Notes under the pieces: generated by a model | The model's input: the letters and a program-made list of their open reading frames with translations, nothing else | What the model was told of the DNA's origin: nothing | The model's database searches: none | Program-made: the position numbers and the translations under genes | Part shown: piece by piece, positions 10,940 to 22,689 of the stretch | How the letters are laid out: every line of letters begins with the position of its first letter | Position numbering within the stretch: position 1 is the stretch's first letter | Assembly (NCBI GenBank): GCA_028023455.1 | Contig: JAQFVV010012396.1 | Span: 4,065,656-4,129,655 of the forward strand | Direction of reading: 5' to 3' | Source: Epiperipatus broadwayi | Taxonomy: Eukaryota; Onychophora; Udeonychophora; Euonychophora; Peripatidae | DNA: 64,000 nucleotides

Positions 10940-11510
10940 TCTCTTAAAGAGATATTGGAGTGAGGAGAGGCAGAAAAGAAATTTACACAGACTCTCCAAC
11001 CAGAAATATCATGAAAATAATAAGCAGAGTTAGGCAGCATTCTTCATCCACCAAGTGACAGTGCTTAAATCCTTAACCACTTTCAAATACAGTGAGCAAC
11101 ATATTATTCAGCTTATTGTACACAATCTGCCCACATGGATACAAAGAATGATGATAGGAATATGCCCCATGTCATTTGAAAAAGCTATCGAACTTTTAAA
11201 CCAGATAGATTATGGGGAGTCGTCTCCAACAAGAAGGGAATGGGATCAGGGTCATCACAACCCTAGACAGTTAAAACCATATATACCTCCGAACCCTGGG
11301 AGATCAGAGTGGGCACATATAGTTCGGGGTACCTGGGTAAATGACCATAATTTAAATATAGATTTTGAGTAATGAATAACGGTATTACCAAACGGATGAT
11401 TGATAAAAGGTATTGTTTTTGACCCATGTTTGAACTCAATTCTCACCCAGACTGTTCTCTGAAGTCAAACAACTTTGTAAATTGATGCAGGTTCGATAAT
11501 ATATGTATAA
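10940..11510 (+). pseudogene. Second gag-protease start, after integrase
   Basis: From about 10945 a single frame with one stop (at about 11029) reads YWSEERQKRNLH, then AAFFIHQVTVLKSLTTFKYSE and ELLNQID, up to 11372. It aligns without large gaps to the first gag remnant at 8030-8310. Further on, near 11480-11500, codons for IDAGSIIYV appear in one frame, which is a retroelement protease active-site pattern. So a piece of gag plus the beginning of protease from a related but not identical Gypsy copy sits between the truncated integrase and the 3' LTR. It may come from template switching or an older nested insertion. The protein similarity is my own alignment by eye. Confidence 0.55.
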
Positions 11511-11550
11511 ACATTTTTTTTATTGGTTTTTTTTTTGAAGTGAGAAGAAA

Positions 11551-12119
11551 TGAAACAGTTTGATCTGAGGATCGATCTTAGTTTCATGGTTTTTTTTCTT
11601 TCCTTGTTTGTTTTGGTGTTTTCAAATCTTAGTATAGCAGATTTGCTATAAACCATTATTTCGTGCAATGGGGCTTTGTTCATTCAAGCCACAAAAACTT
11701 AAATCATGTGTGTCATATCTTATGTAAATAATTAAATAAATCCTTTAGATAAATATTGTAAGTAATAAAATATATACATCATGTGTGTGCGTGGTTTGGA
11801 TACTAATATAAGATTATTTTAAAGAGAAAGAGAAAGTTTCATTGCGCGAATAATTCTTAATTTTAAATAGTTAAATACTTGTACAGATTTATTTAAAAAA
11901 AAAAACATTTCAATGTACTGACTGGATAATTGCATCATGTTAGATTGCATCATGTTAAATTGCATCATGCAGATTGCATCATCCTGGATTACATCATTCT
12001 GTATTGCATCATCCTGGATTACATCATTCTGTATTGCATCATTTTTTTCCTTCTTGACCACTCCGAAAGAGGAGAAAACATCAGAGTAAATTTGGAGAGT
12101 GCAGTGTTAAGAAGTGATC
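11551..12119 (+). repeat. 3' LTR of the nested Gypsy element, truncated
   Basis: It begins TGAAACAGTT like the left copy and is collinear with 4147-4794. Relative to the left copy it lacks about 108 bp just before the GCATCAT minisatellite and has one extra 30-bp pair of minisatellite units. Homology stops at GAAGTGATC (12119), after which sequence of the host element (CGTGTATTCC phrase) resumes. If the full LTR is about 1.54 kb, two thirds of this copy are missing. Confidence 0.7.
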
Positions 12120-13167
12120 CTTTTATTACCGTGCGTGTATTCCAAAAAAAAAAATCTATTAGTTTATCATGAGTCACTTTTTATTATTATTTACTATAGA
12201 TATATTTACACTTATTTATTTAACTTGATTTTATCGATTTTATCCTAACTATTTGACCTACTTATTTATTCACGAACATTTTTCTTAATTAATATGTGCG
12301 TTGATCACTTTTCCTAACTATTGACCACTTCAAATTCTTATTTTTCTAGAGTGCATTTTTAGTTTTTATTTTCATCATTAGGTAATAAATGTAATGTTAA
12401 GAGAAGTAGGCAGCAAAGTATAAGGCAATTCAAACATACAGATAGATTTTGTGCTGATTTAAACCAACTTTTAATTTCTTTGCCCAAATTCTCGCACACA
12501 CCTCAATCCTAATTTAATACACTTTTTTTTTAATTTTATTTGATAATGTTTTATTTTCCTTAATACTTTCATTATACACATATTTATTTCATTTTTATTT
12601 TTAAAGTGTTATTTTTACTCTCACTTTTTTTTTTTTAAAAAAAAAAAGAAACATTTTCATTTTGCTTGTCTATTTTGATTTTACACATTTATTTTGTTTG
12701 CATAATGCTCCGCTATGTTCTAGACTTATGAGCTGGGATATCAATAAAATTAATGACATAATTGAGGGTTTTGATATAAATTGTTTTATAGATGCTTTGA
12801 CATTTTAAACTCTAAGATTGTTATTTTATTTTACTAAGACTAACTTTAATCATTTTTCATTATTCAAACTAACTTTGATTCTCATTTTTACATTTGTTTA
12901 AAAACAACTATAGGTTATTTTTATTTCATTAAACTTTGTTAAACATTTTTCATTATACCAAGTGTCCATGGTCGTTAATAACTAGGTCAAGCTGGAGAAT
13001 CCGTCAGATTACATATTTTTAATTTTTGTCTGGTGGTTCTTCATTATTCAGCCCTCCAAATAACTTTAGTGACCTAGCATTACATGTTCCTTTTTCTATA
13101 TTTCCTTTGGCTATCACAAAAGCATTGAAGTCAGTTTGAGGGACTATACTATATGGGCTTTTGTAAA
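12120..13167 (-). other. Internal region of the large LTR element, 5' part, little coding
   Basis: AT-rich sequence between the nested element and the gag-like frame. On the minus strand, near 13020-13140, short fragments in frames other than that of the gag-like pseudogene continue its reading direction, but they are interrupted and I cannot assign them. No pol motif is seen. Confidence 0.4.
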
Positions 13168-13679
13168 TCATCTGAATTTTTTATAAATCTGTTTCTGAGG
13201 GTGACTCATGGAGTTATTTGTAATGTGCATGTTCACACTCAGCTGGTCTGGCTTTTTTATTTCAGTTTGTGGGCTATTTTGACTACAATTTATCTGATTT
13301 ACTTTTGCAGTTAAATTTGTAACTTCAACTTTTATCTCTTCAATTATTTTTCTATCTTCTATCTTATTTTTTTCTTTTACTTGGTAGACAGTCTCTATTT
13401 GATTTTCTATTTGTGTTTTAATCTCTTCTATTTCTTCCCTAATTTTTTCTTTTATTTTATTCTGGCCCATTTTGATCTGGTCCTTTAACGTTTCAAGCAT
13501 TTCAGTTGCCCTTTCAATTTACTCTTCATTTCATTATTTTGGTTTTTAAACTCTTCGGCTATTTTTTTAAATTCTTTGGCTGTTTCTTTTTGTTTTTCAA
13601 ACATGCTGGTTAGTAAAGCTATTATTTCTCTTTTTTCCTTGTTAGGGCTATTTTCTATATTTTTACCTTGAGTCTCCAT
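13168..13679 (-). pseudogene. Coiled-coil gag-like protein of the large LTR element
   Basis: An ATG at 13679 on the minus strand starts METQGKNIENSPNK and continues through a highly charged Lys/Glu-rich segment. A frameshift near 13490-13500 shifts reading to a frame starting MLETLKDQIK, which runs to 13168 with long stretches of E, K and I in heptad-like spacing. Together they describe about 170 residues with strong coiled-coil character and no zinc finger. Position, 400 bp after the primer-binding site of the same strand, makes a Gag N-terminal domain the most likely identity. Many animal LTR elements have such a coiled-coil Gag start. No family match can be asserted from motif alone, and it may be a non-autonomous element's only protein. 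Confidence 0.5.
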
Positions 13680-14080
13680 TTTGGCTTTATTATTTATATA
13701 TATATAATTTATAATTTTAAGCACTTTTTATCATTATTTTTAATACCATATTTTATTCACTTTAATAAGTTTACTAATTATTATTTTCTTTATTTCTTAC
13801 TAAACTGGAAATACATGCTGACTCTGCCCCTCCTTTGTCCATTTTTCTCCACCCGACCTTAATGCTTTAACTCTGCCCAAACATCCAACTGTCTCTGATT
13901 TAACATAATGATTTATTTTAGATAACATAAATAGCATAAATCTCTTTTCATTTAAAGAAAACAAAGTTTTCGGTCAATCCTTTTTTTAAAAAAAAGAATT
14001 AAAACACTTTAACATATGTAATTTAGCTTTTGTATAGAAATTTTTTTTAAACAAGAAACAAAATATTTATTTACTATTGT

Positions 14081-14100
14081 TTCTTAGGTACAGCCCCAAA
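14081..14100 (-). promoter_or_regulatory. Primer-binding-site-like sequence of the large LTR element
   Basis: On the minus strand the right LTR ends CCCAACA and is followed at once by TTTGGGGCTGTACCTAAG. This resembles the TTTGGGGGCTCG type of primer-binding site next to the CA end of an LTR. It fixes the LTR terminus at 14101 and the element's strand. Which tRNA would prime is uncertain. Confidence 0.5.
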
Positions 14101-15779
14101 TGTTGGGAAAGCCATTTATGTACTGGGTCGAACTGCTGAAACCACTTATTTATACGTATATATAAGTTTTGGCCGGTTTCAAACTCCTTCCTAATACATT
14201 TATAATCTTATAAATGTTACGTGGATGAACCGGCATGTTCGAGCATAACGGGAGATCTTATTGATAGCTTTAACTATCAACAATGGCCCATCTCAGCTGC
14301 TAGATTCAAATCCCTACTATCCAAATACTGTATTTGTTTTGGGGTAAACCCCGGGGTGCCAGCTAGTCTAATGACTAATGTATTTGGGCAATAGGCTCAT
14401 AATCCAGCACTCAAGACATTCCCCAAAACTAGCTCAATCTAATTTTAATTCAATAACAAAATTATACAAAATTAGTGGTGGAAAGAATTAATAAAAAAGT
14501 TGGTAAAAAGAATTGACTGACAAATAAAGTTTAAGTTTGAAGACATTTTATTTTAATTAACATTAATTAAGTTTAAGGATAATTTTATTACCCAACATTA
14601 ATTGACTAAATTTAAACATCTTTATAAATCTAATTTAACACATGCACATTTTTTAAAGTAACACAATATAACATATATCTGGTGAAAAGCATAAATAATA
14701 TGTTACATTGTTAAATTATCTCACATTCACACACATGCACAAAAATAGTTCATTTTATGCATGCTTAAGAGTTCAAATTACTTTACTCGGTAGGATTGAC
14801 AAATTACAGCAGTGGCTACTACATATAAATGATAATAAATAAATGTTTACCTAGGATTTTTGGAACATGGATATTGCTTGTTGTTGGCTGCTTCTGATGG
14901 ATTATATCTAACCGGTTAGATTTGGATGTTTCTTGAAGAGATATTATGCAAATCCATTGGTTTTATTCATGAAGACAGTTGAACATTTGATGGAGGATTT
15001 CTGAGTTGTTATGCAGACATTATTTCACAGGCAGGTTTTGATGATCTTGTTGGACTAAAAGAATGAAGCACGAGTGTATATTTCCAAAAGCTGCTCAACA
15101 ATGCATTTTTGTTTCTGGATACATAATAGAAACTGCACTGTTATCTGAATGGAAACAAGACTGTCACTGCAAACTAGACTGAAAAACTGAACTCCGATAA
15201 AAAAAATCTGGCTATTTATGTATGCGAATTGTTTTCATTTTAATATCCTCTGGCTATAGGTGAAATAGGTGTTGTCAAAATTCCATTAGTAATTAATCCT
15301 ATGACGTGTTTTTGACGATTGTTTAATTAGTAGTAGCTTTCATAAACGTATTGTTTTTATATCTTTAATTAGTAGCCCACCACTGGTGTGGTTTTTTTAA
15401 ATCTTTATTTAACTTAATAGCCATCGCTGTGTTTTCCAAATATAATTTCTTTTTTAACTTTCATTTACATATATTTTTTTTAATATTATTCTAACACACA
15501 TACATTTATTTACACTCGCACGCACATATATAATTTATTATAATAAGCTTGAATGAAAAGAGATTTATATATTTTTAAATTTTAAATTACTTATTTTTAC
15601 GAATACTAATTTAGAAAAACTTTATTTTCTTTTATAACACTTTTAGTTTGAGTTTAAGAAAATCCCCTTCCCACTTTTAATCTTTCATTTCAAACTGTTT
15701 TATGAAAGATTTATTTTATTTTAATAATTTGTTTAGACAAAATTATTTTATATACATGTGCCAAATTGGCCTTGGCACA
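14101..15779 (-). repeat. 5' LTR of the large minus-strand element
   Basis: Collinear with 1348-3022. On the plus strand it runs from TGTTGGGAAAG to CTTGGCACA, so on the minus strand it has canonical TG...CA ends. It is the more complete of the two LTRs because the 18 bp at 14101-14118 are missing from the other copy. No reading frame of note is present. Confidence 0.75.
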
Positions 15780-15937
15780 ATATATAATGCATGAAACTTT
15801 ATTGCATTGTTTTTGAAAAATCATTCTTAATGATTTCCCTAAATATTTTGTATGAATGCAAGACAGAAATATATAGAAAACAATATTATATTTTGTGGTC
15901 TTAATTTTGTTATGTTAGTTACTTATTGAATTCTTCA

Positions 15938-16015
15938 CAAATGATGCATTTTAAAATAATCCATATATATATATAATGAAAGATATATGGATTATACCTT
16001 AAAATGCATCATTTG
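15938..16015. repeat. Hairpin with (TA)n centre
   Basis: CAAATGATGCATTTTAA plus TAATCCATAT on the left is repeated in inverted orientation on the right (ATATGGATTA, then TTAAAATGCATCATTTG), with a 4-bp indel and a short (TA)n spacer. Stem length is about 30 bp. It could be a very small MITE or a slippage product. A second (TA)n run follows at once. Confidence 0.75.
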
Positions 16016-16148
16016 TATATATATATATATATAATGAAAGAGTAATTAATTTTACTACCTTAAAAAGTTAGAGATATGCAAAAATAAAGAAAAAATATAT
16101 AAATCAACAGCAATATACATATATAAAAGCATATATATATATATATAT

Positions 16149-17786
16149 TGTAATGGTATATAATATGCCATTACATTAATTTAAGATTAAAATAAAAACT
16201 TAAGTTCATAAATAAAAAGTAAAAGCTAAAAAATTAAAGAGTTGTTATATATATTCGCACAGATGCAAAACTTTAAAAGTATTTTTTTTAAATAATAAAA
16301 AAAAAGTATTTGAATGTACTTTTTTATAAAAAAAAAAAGATCTAAATATAAAATATTTTAGTAAAAAGTAACGTAAGTCAATAATAGAAACAGATATTAA
16401 TTAATTCCTGAAATCTCAAAATGGAAATGATTGTGTTATTAATTATTGAAAAGCAAACTAGCCCTTGGGGATCTTATATAATTAAAAAGTCAGATGAAAG
16501 ATATAGATAAAAATTAAAGATTGTTTCCTGCTCTGAAGCAGAATGTCCAATAGAAGCAGAAAACAATGCTCGGACCCTAATGAAAATGATTGATTGTTCA
16601 GTGAATCCGGACGATGTGTATAAAAGGAAAAATATTGAAATTAAGAACAGTTCCAGCTTGATTTTGTGAGAAGGGCGATAAGACACACTTGTCACCCTCT
16701 CTCACTTATTTCAAATAAAATGACTGTTGAATTATGAATGGTACTGTTGCAGACCCGAATCATATGGGTTCTGTGATAAAATAATACCAGGATTGAATCA
16801 GCTAAGGCCACCTTCAGATAGACCAGTCTTCAAATAATAACTTTTTGGAAATTGACACCAGGAACTGGGAGCTCTTCTACTGTAAGATATAAACTGAAAA
16901 TTAAAAAAAAAAAAAAATTAAGAACTTTCAAGATTGTATAAGCTAAACCGAATTTTTTTAAAATGAACTTTAATCTGACTTTTTAAATCAATTATTAATG
17001 TTTAATTTTTGAACATTTGAGTTCACTAATTTAATCATTTCCATTTTTTTTATTAATATTTATTGAATAAATTATTTAAATGCATTAAATTTAAGTTGGG
17101 TATAGATGACTGCATAGATTCGTTAATGTTTAATTATGTTTTTATTTTCATATTTGATTAAAATATATAGATATTCAGTAAATATGATACCTCACATTGA
17201 GTATCTAAAAATGTATTTATTCAAGTGTCTTTTAAGTTATTGGTGTCAATGCGGCATCTTATGATGAATGCCATTGGGTTTCTTGTAAATTTCCCTCTGC
17301 AATTCCATCAATGACTTTATATTTTAATTGTTTATGTTTATTTTGAAATGTTTTTAACTGAGTAATCTATGTAGCCTATCTATACTCAACATTATAAAAC
17401 AAACTTTTATAAAATGTCCATCTGTGCGGACTTTCTTAATAATTTAAATTTAAAAATTAATAACCAATCTAAAATAATAAATTTTATTCCTCAATTTTAA
17501 ATGTTTATATATGTGCGTTAATAAATGTTTTTTGTGTGTTATTACTGGCAGTGGCTTTTAATTTTTTAATATTGAAGATATATTTTAAATAAAATTATAT
17601 ATTATAAATCTCTGGTGTTCCCTGAGCTAGTGGCATGGGCTGACAATCTTAATAAATAAAAGTTGGATTTTTTTAATAGGGTGTATCTGCCTACTCTATG
17701 AATTTTCTAGGTTCAAATAGCCTAGTGGCACCCTGTACGGCAGATATGGTAAGACTTCTAATAACATCACCCTGACCATTATAATA
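16149..17786. repeat. Direct repeat copy 1 (1.64 kb)
   Basis: It starts with a perfect 8-bp hairpin, TGTAATGG paired with CCATTACA around an 11-bp loop. It is aligned along its full length with 18296-19936, with frequent substitutions. Both copies hold a 73-codon minus-strand frame (16474-16695 here) that differs mostly by amino-acid-changing substitutions, so it is not under visible constraint. Confidence 0.85.
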
Positions 17787-18295
17787 GGCCGCCCAATGTG
17801 GACTGATACACTTTAACCACGAGTACCCTGAGAATTTTAAAAATAAATTATGCCAGTAACATTTTTGTGAAATGAGTATATATTTTTTGTATTAACGTAA
17901 AGTTATAGTTTGAATTTTGTGTAAAAAGTATTGCCAGTAAGAAAATTGCACATATGTAGAAAGAAATGTGAGGAATTAAAAGGTAATAATTAATATAAAT
18001 CATAATTTTTTTTTTAAAAAAAGTCTTATTTAAAATCCAACCATTTAACTTGTCTAAGTAATAGTTAAAAGTAGGAGAAAAAAAAACTTGGAAGGGAGGG
18101 GCAGAAAGTTTGCTGGTAGTAAAGAATCAACAGTCAACAATTTTTTTTATCATTATATTTGTGTGTAATTACTAACCAAAGTTTTGTCTTTTAAAAAAAA
18201 AGTTTAGTATATAATTAATTTGTGGAATGTAATTACTAACACTAAGTAAATTCTTTTTTTTTAATGTTTTTGCTTTTTGAGGAAGTTTACTAATA
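17787..18295. other. Spacer between the two direct repeats
   Basis: About 0.5 kb, AT-rich, starting GGCCGCCCAATGTGG. No reading frame, and only a weak purine run (GAAGGGAGGGGCAG near 18092). Nothing identifies it as retroelement internal sequence. Confidence 0.5.
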
Positions 18296-19936
18296 TGTAA
18301 TGGTATATAATATGCTGTTACATTAATTTAAGGTTAAAGTAAAAACTTAAGTTCGTAAATGAAAACTAAAAGCTAAAAAATTAAAGAGTTGTTAAATGTA
18401 TATATATATACACACAGATGGAAAACTTTAAAAATATTTTTTTTAAATAAAGAAAAAGTATTTGAATGTACTTTTTTATAAAAAAAGATCTAAATGTAAA
18501 ATATTTTAGTAAAAAGTAACATAAGTCAATAATAGAAACAGGTATTAATTAATTCCTGAAATCTCAAAATGGAAATGATTGTGTTATTAATTATTGAAAA
18601 GCAAACTAGCCCTTGGGGATCTTATATAATTAAAAAGTCAAATGAAAGATATAGATAAAAATTAAATATTGTTTCCCACTCTGAAGCAGAATGTCCAATA
18701 GAAGCAGAAAACAATGCTTGGACCCTAAAAAACATGATTGATTGCTCAGTGAATCCGGACAATGTGTATAAAACAAAAAATATTGAAATTAAGAACAGTT
18801 CCAGGTTGATTTTGTGAGAAGGGTGATAAGATGCACTTATCACCCTCTCTCACTTATTTCAAATGAAATGACTGTTGAATTATGAATGGTTCTGTTGCAG
18901 AACTGAATCATATAGGTTCTGCAATAAAATAATACCAGGATTGAACCAGCTAAGGCCACCTTCGGATAGACTGGTCTTCAAATAAATACTTTGTGGGAAT
19001 TGACACCAGGGACCGGGAGCTCTTCTACTGTAAGATATAAACTGAAAAATTTTTTTAAAAAAATAATTAAGAACTTTCAAGATTTGACACGATAAAACTA
19101 ATTTTTTTTAAATGAACTTTAATCTGACTTTTCAAATCAATTATTAATGTTTAATTTTTATATATTTGAGTTTGCTAATTTAATCATTTCCAATTTTTTT
19201 TATTAATATTTATTGAATAAATTATTTAAATACATTAAATTTAAGTTGGGTATAGATGACAGCATAGATTTTTTAATGTTTAATTATGTTCTTATTTTCA
19301 TATTTGATTAGAATATATAGATATTCAGTTAATATGATACCTCACATAGAGTATCTAAAAATGTATTTATTTGAGTGTCCTTTGAGTTATTGGTATCAAT
19401 GTGGCATCTTATGATGAATGCCATTGGGTTTCTTGTAAATTTCCCTCTGCAATTCCATCAATGACTTTATATTTTGATTGTTTATGTTTATTTGAAATGT
19501 TTTTAACTGAGTAATCTATGTAGCCTATCTATACTCAACATTATAAAACAAACTTTTATAAAATGTCCATCTGTGTGGACTTTCTTAATAATTTAAATTT
19601 AAAAATTAATAACCAATTTAAAATAATAAATTTTATTCCTCAATTTTAAATGTTTGTATATGTGCATTAATAAATGTTTTTTGTATGTTATTACTGGAAG
19701 TGGCTTTTAATTTTTTAATATTGATGATATATTTTAAATAAAATTATATATTATAAATCTCTGCTGTTCTCTGAGCTAGTAGTATGGGCTGATGGTCTTA
19801 ATAAATAAAAGTTGGATTTTTTTGAACAGCACGTATCTTCCTACTCTATAAATTTTCTAAGTTCAAATAGTTTAGTGGTGCTCTGTATGGCAGATACGGT
19901 AAGACTTCTAATAACATCACTCTGACTGTTATAATA
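18296..19936. repeat. Direct repeat copy 2 (1.64 kb)
   Basis: Collinear with copy 1, beginning TGTAATGG and ending at ATAATA, beyond which (TA)n starts. The terminal hairpin is imperfect here (CTGTTACA instead of CCATTACA). The TATA-like box of copy 1 is TATAAAAC here. Confidence 0.85.
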
Positions 19937-22152
19937 TATATATATACACTAAATTTAATTTAAGAATGAATATCAGTTTATAACTATTCCTCATATTTAT
20001 CTTTCAGTAAATATTGAAATTATTACTAATTTTTTGTAGCGAAAAAATTATTCTATATAAATTTTAATATAGACTTTAAATTTAATTATCAACGATAATT
20101 TTTAATTTTTCAATAGGTGCTAATGACTACGTACAGTGATCTTATAATTTTATATTTTATTACTAATTTATATTTATAATACATAAAACAATTGGCTGTA
20201 AACATAGGAAAAGCTATGACAATATATTTATCCAGAGGTTAAATTCTCCATACAATTGCACCAGCAGTATGATCATGTGACATTATATTTATTAACAATG
20301 ATCAAATATAATAAATGTTATACTGAATTTGTCTATAATGTTGTTTCCATAATTATTATTAATAATCAATTCAATTCAATATATTTATAATTTATTTTAA
20401 TTAAATCAGCATAACTAATTACACAAAATTATCTAATTACTGTGCAACACAGTTTAAAATTATTAGTATATCACACAAATTTAATTGGTTGGTGCATATT
20501 ATTTATCATTTACTTATTGATAAGAATCATATCTTGATAAATAACTGACTGATTAATAATATTTTTATTATATTAACAATTACTACACCTTATATAATTT
20601 TTACTGTAGCCTGTAACAAATAACAAATATATCACTAATTTTTATTTAAGTAACTCTTATCTTTTAATCTTCATGCTTCCTTTAAGTATTATGATCTTAC
20701 AGCTATAAATTTGACAAGTCATTTTCATTGCTTTAAATATAGCTATAATTCTGGGGCAATGTGAGATTGAGTTTTGCTGATAACCTCTGATTTACAGAAA
20801 TGAATTTAAGAATGATGTGTCATAAATTTTAGAAAATCTCATAGGCTTCATTCATTCAGACATGGTAAAGAGTAATTTAAAGTGACAGGTTTTTCTTCAA
20901 GCTTTCATTTCCAGTACTTAAGATTTGCCCATACTTAAGTGTTTGGGTTGAAAGAATAGATGGATTCATTATATTTTTTCGCAAAGCTTTATCTTGTGTT
21001 GGAAATGAAAGTATTCAATTATTATTAACATTCATAAAAAAGTGCATGTACATTAGCTTGAAATGGTAATCTTTAGTTTATTACAATTTATATACATCAC
21101 ACTATATAAATAAATATCTCATTTAGAAATGAATTTTGAAAACTGTTAGCATAATTTTTTATTAGCTACTGCTATAAGATTGAACTAATGATGGTGTAAA
21201 ATAATTGTAAAATTTAGAAATATATAGATTGTAATAAACAAATGAAAAAATATGAAAGACTAGAAATAAATCATGTATCAATGCCTGTACAAAATCAAAA
21301 AAATTATTATTGATGTATTTTATCTTATAAAATATATCAGAAATTAATTGAAATGTAACAATTTTTAAGATAAATGTTTAAAAATTCTCATAACTTTTCT
21401 GAGAACTGACTTTTAAAAGTATGGTCATGTTAAAAAATATGGGCTGATAAGATAAATTTGTGTAACAGACATCATCAAATATAAAAGAGCAATGCACATT
21501 TTTTATGGGACTATTTGGCATTTAGTTTAAACAATAACATCTACTTTAGTTGAAATACTTTCTACAACTCATTACTATGTTTTCCAATAAATACAGTTAA
21601 AAATGTATATAAAATAATAATTAAAAATTTTAAAAACCATTTTAATTAACTTGATTTAATACTATGACTCTAGAAGCAACTGCTGAGAACTGGCTCAGTG
21701 TTTTTAATACTTTCTTATTAGTTTTTACCTTTTCATATTAACTTGAACAGTATTGTTTGGTAGAAATTAAATTTATTCTTTTAAAAATTAAATAAATATA
21801 TAAAATTTCAGGTAATATAGTTGTTTATGCAATAATGTTATAGATCTAGAGGATATGATGTAAAAGTTATCCAATGAAAGTAAGAAAGTAGAACTAAACA
21901 TAAATTCTAGTCAAAAACATAAAGATTGATAATGACAAATTAGTAGAAGTCAATAATTATAAATATTCTTAGTTTCAGATTATTAATACAGAAGGAAATA
22001 TGATAGATGAAATTAATCTTAGAATTAAACTTGGATGGAGTACCTTTGCTAGAAATAATTTAATATTAAAAAAGTATGCATATGTGTTTAGGTGAGATTA
22101 TAAACAGATATCACTGTCATTATTAAAAGAATTAAGAGACTGAAATGGAATA
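19937..22152. other. AT-rich stretch without genes
   Basis: Over 2.2 kb I see no reading frame above background, no inverted repeat of note and no transposon motif. It begins with a short (TA)n run that closes the repeat-spacer-repeat unit and ends at the (ATT)n tract. Confidence 0.55.
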
Positions 22153-22374
<222 letters not shown>

Positions 22375-22689
22375 GTTTCAAAGGATAAACTTTATTAGTA
22401 TTCTAAAAGGTTATACAAGTTACATTTGACACATAGTTCTTACATATAAATTGGTTTCACAAAACTGCATATGTACAATGATTTGATCAGTAACTGTATG
22501 CTTTATCAAACTAGAAGTATCTAAGAAAAAAACAGTTCAACAAAAACAATGATGATCACTCAATCATATGATAATATTCAATTAGATATACTTCAATTAA
22601 TTTAAAGCAGGAATGCATCTAGTTTGTGTCAGTTGGCTTTAGAACTGACACAAGGATCCATGTTAGATAGTTTTTTTTTGTTAGTGCTT

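Larger units (their letters stand above)
4147..12119 (+). mobile_element. Ty3/Gypsy LTR retrotransposon, nested, degenerate
   Basis: A plus-strand element of about 8 kb sits inside the large minus-strand LTR element. Its ends are marked by a direct repeat: 4147-4794 matches 11551-12119, and both copies begin TGAAACAGTT. A primer-binding-site-like sequence at 5694-5713 suggests that the true 5' LTR runs from 4147 to about 5685. The right-hand copy would then be a 3'-truncated LTR. The coding order gag, protease, reverse transcriptase, RNase H, integrase is that of Ty3/Gypsy (Metaviridae-type) elements. All frames carry stops or frameshifts, so the copy is dead. After the integrase there is a second gag-protease start, which is not normal for the family. 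No envelope-like frame is seen. Confidence 0.82.
1348..15779 (-). mobile_element. Large LTR element, minus strand, host of a nested Gypsy element
   Basis: Two direct repeats of about 1.67 kb (1348-3022 and 14101-15779) bracket this interval. Both end on the plus strand in CTTGGCACA, so on the minus strand each LTR begins TGTGCC. Orientation is inferred from three signals. A purine-rich tract directly precedes the left LTR on the minus strand (3023-3040). A primer-binding-site-like sequence directly follows the right LTR on the minus strand (14081-14100). A coiled-coil gag-like frame lies at 13679-13168 on the same strand. Removing the nested element leaves only about 3.1 kb of internal sequence, in which I find no protease, reverse transcriptase or integrase. 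It therefore looks like a non-autonomous (LARD-like) or gutted element. The right flank after the LTR is ATATATAATG and the left flank is (TA)n, so a target-site duplication cannot be read clearly. Confidence 0.72.
16149..19936. mobile_element. Repeat-spacer-repeat element within (TA)n
   Basis: Two direct repeats of 1638 and 1641 bp enclose a 509-bp spacer (17787-18295). The left flank is (TA)n up to 16148 and the right flank is again (TA)n from 19937, so the whole unit appears inserted into one microsatellite. Each repeat begins TGTAATGG but ends ATTATAATA, which is not a typical CA terminus. A TATAAAAG box-like sequence lies at about 16617 and AATAAAATG at about 16717 in the first repeat, both on the plus strand. 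The spacer holds no reading frame and no convincing primer-binding site. It could be a non-autonomous LTR element, a Penelope-type tandem copy or a segmental tandem duplication. Confidence 0.55.

Noticed and set aside
16149-17786. Calling the 1.64-kb repeats true LTRs
   Set aside because: Ends do not follow TG...CA, and no primer-binding site or polypurine tract could be placed with confidence; kept as an unclassified repeat.
16474-18843. Conserved 73-codon minus-strand frames in both 1.64-kb repeats
   Set aside because: They differ at about 11 residues, many of them non-conservative, so there is no sign of selection. Equal length simply follows from repeat identity.
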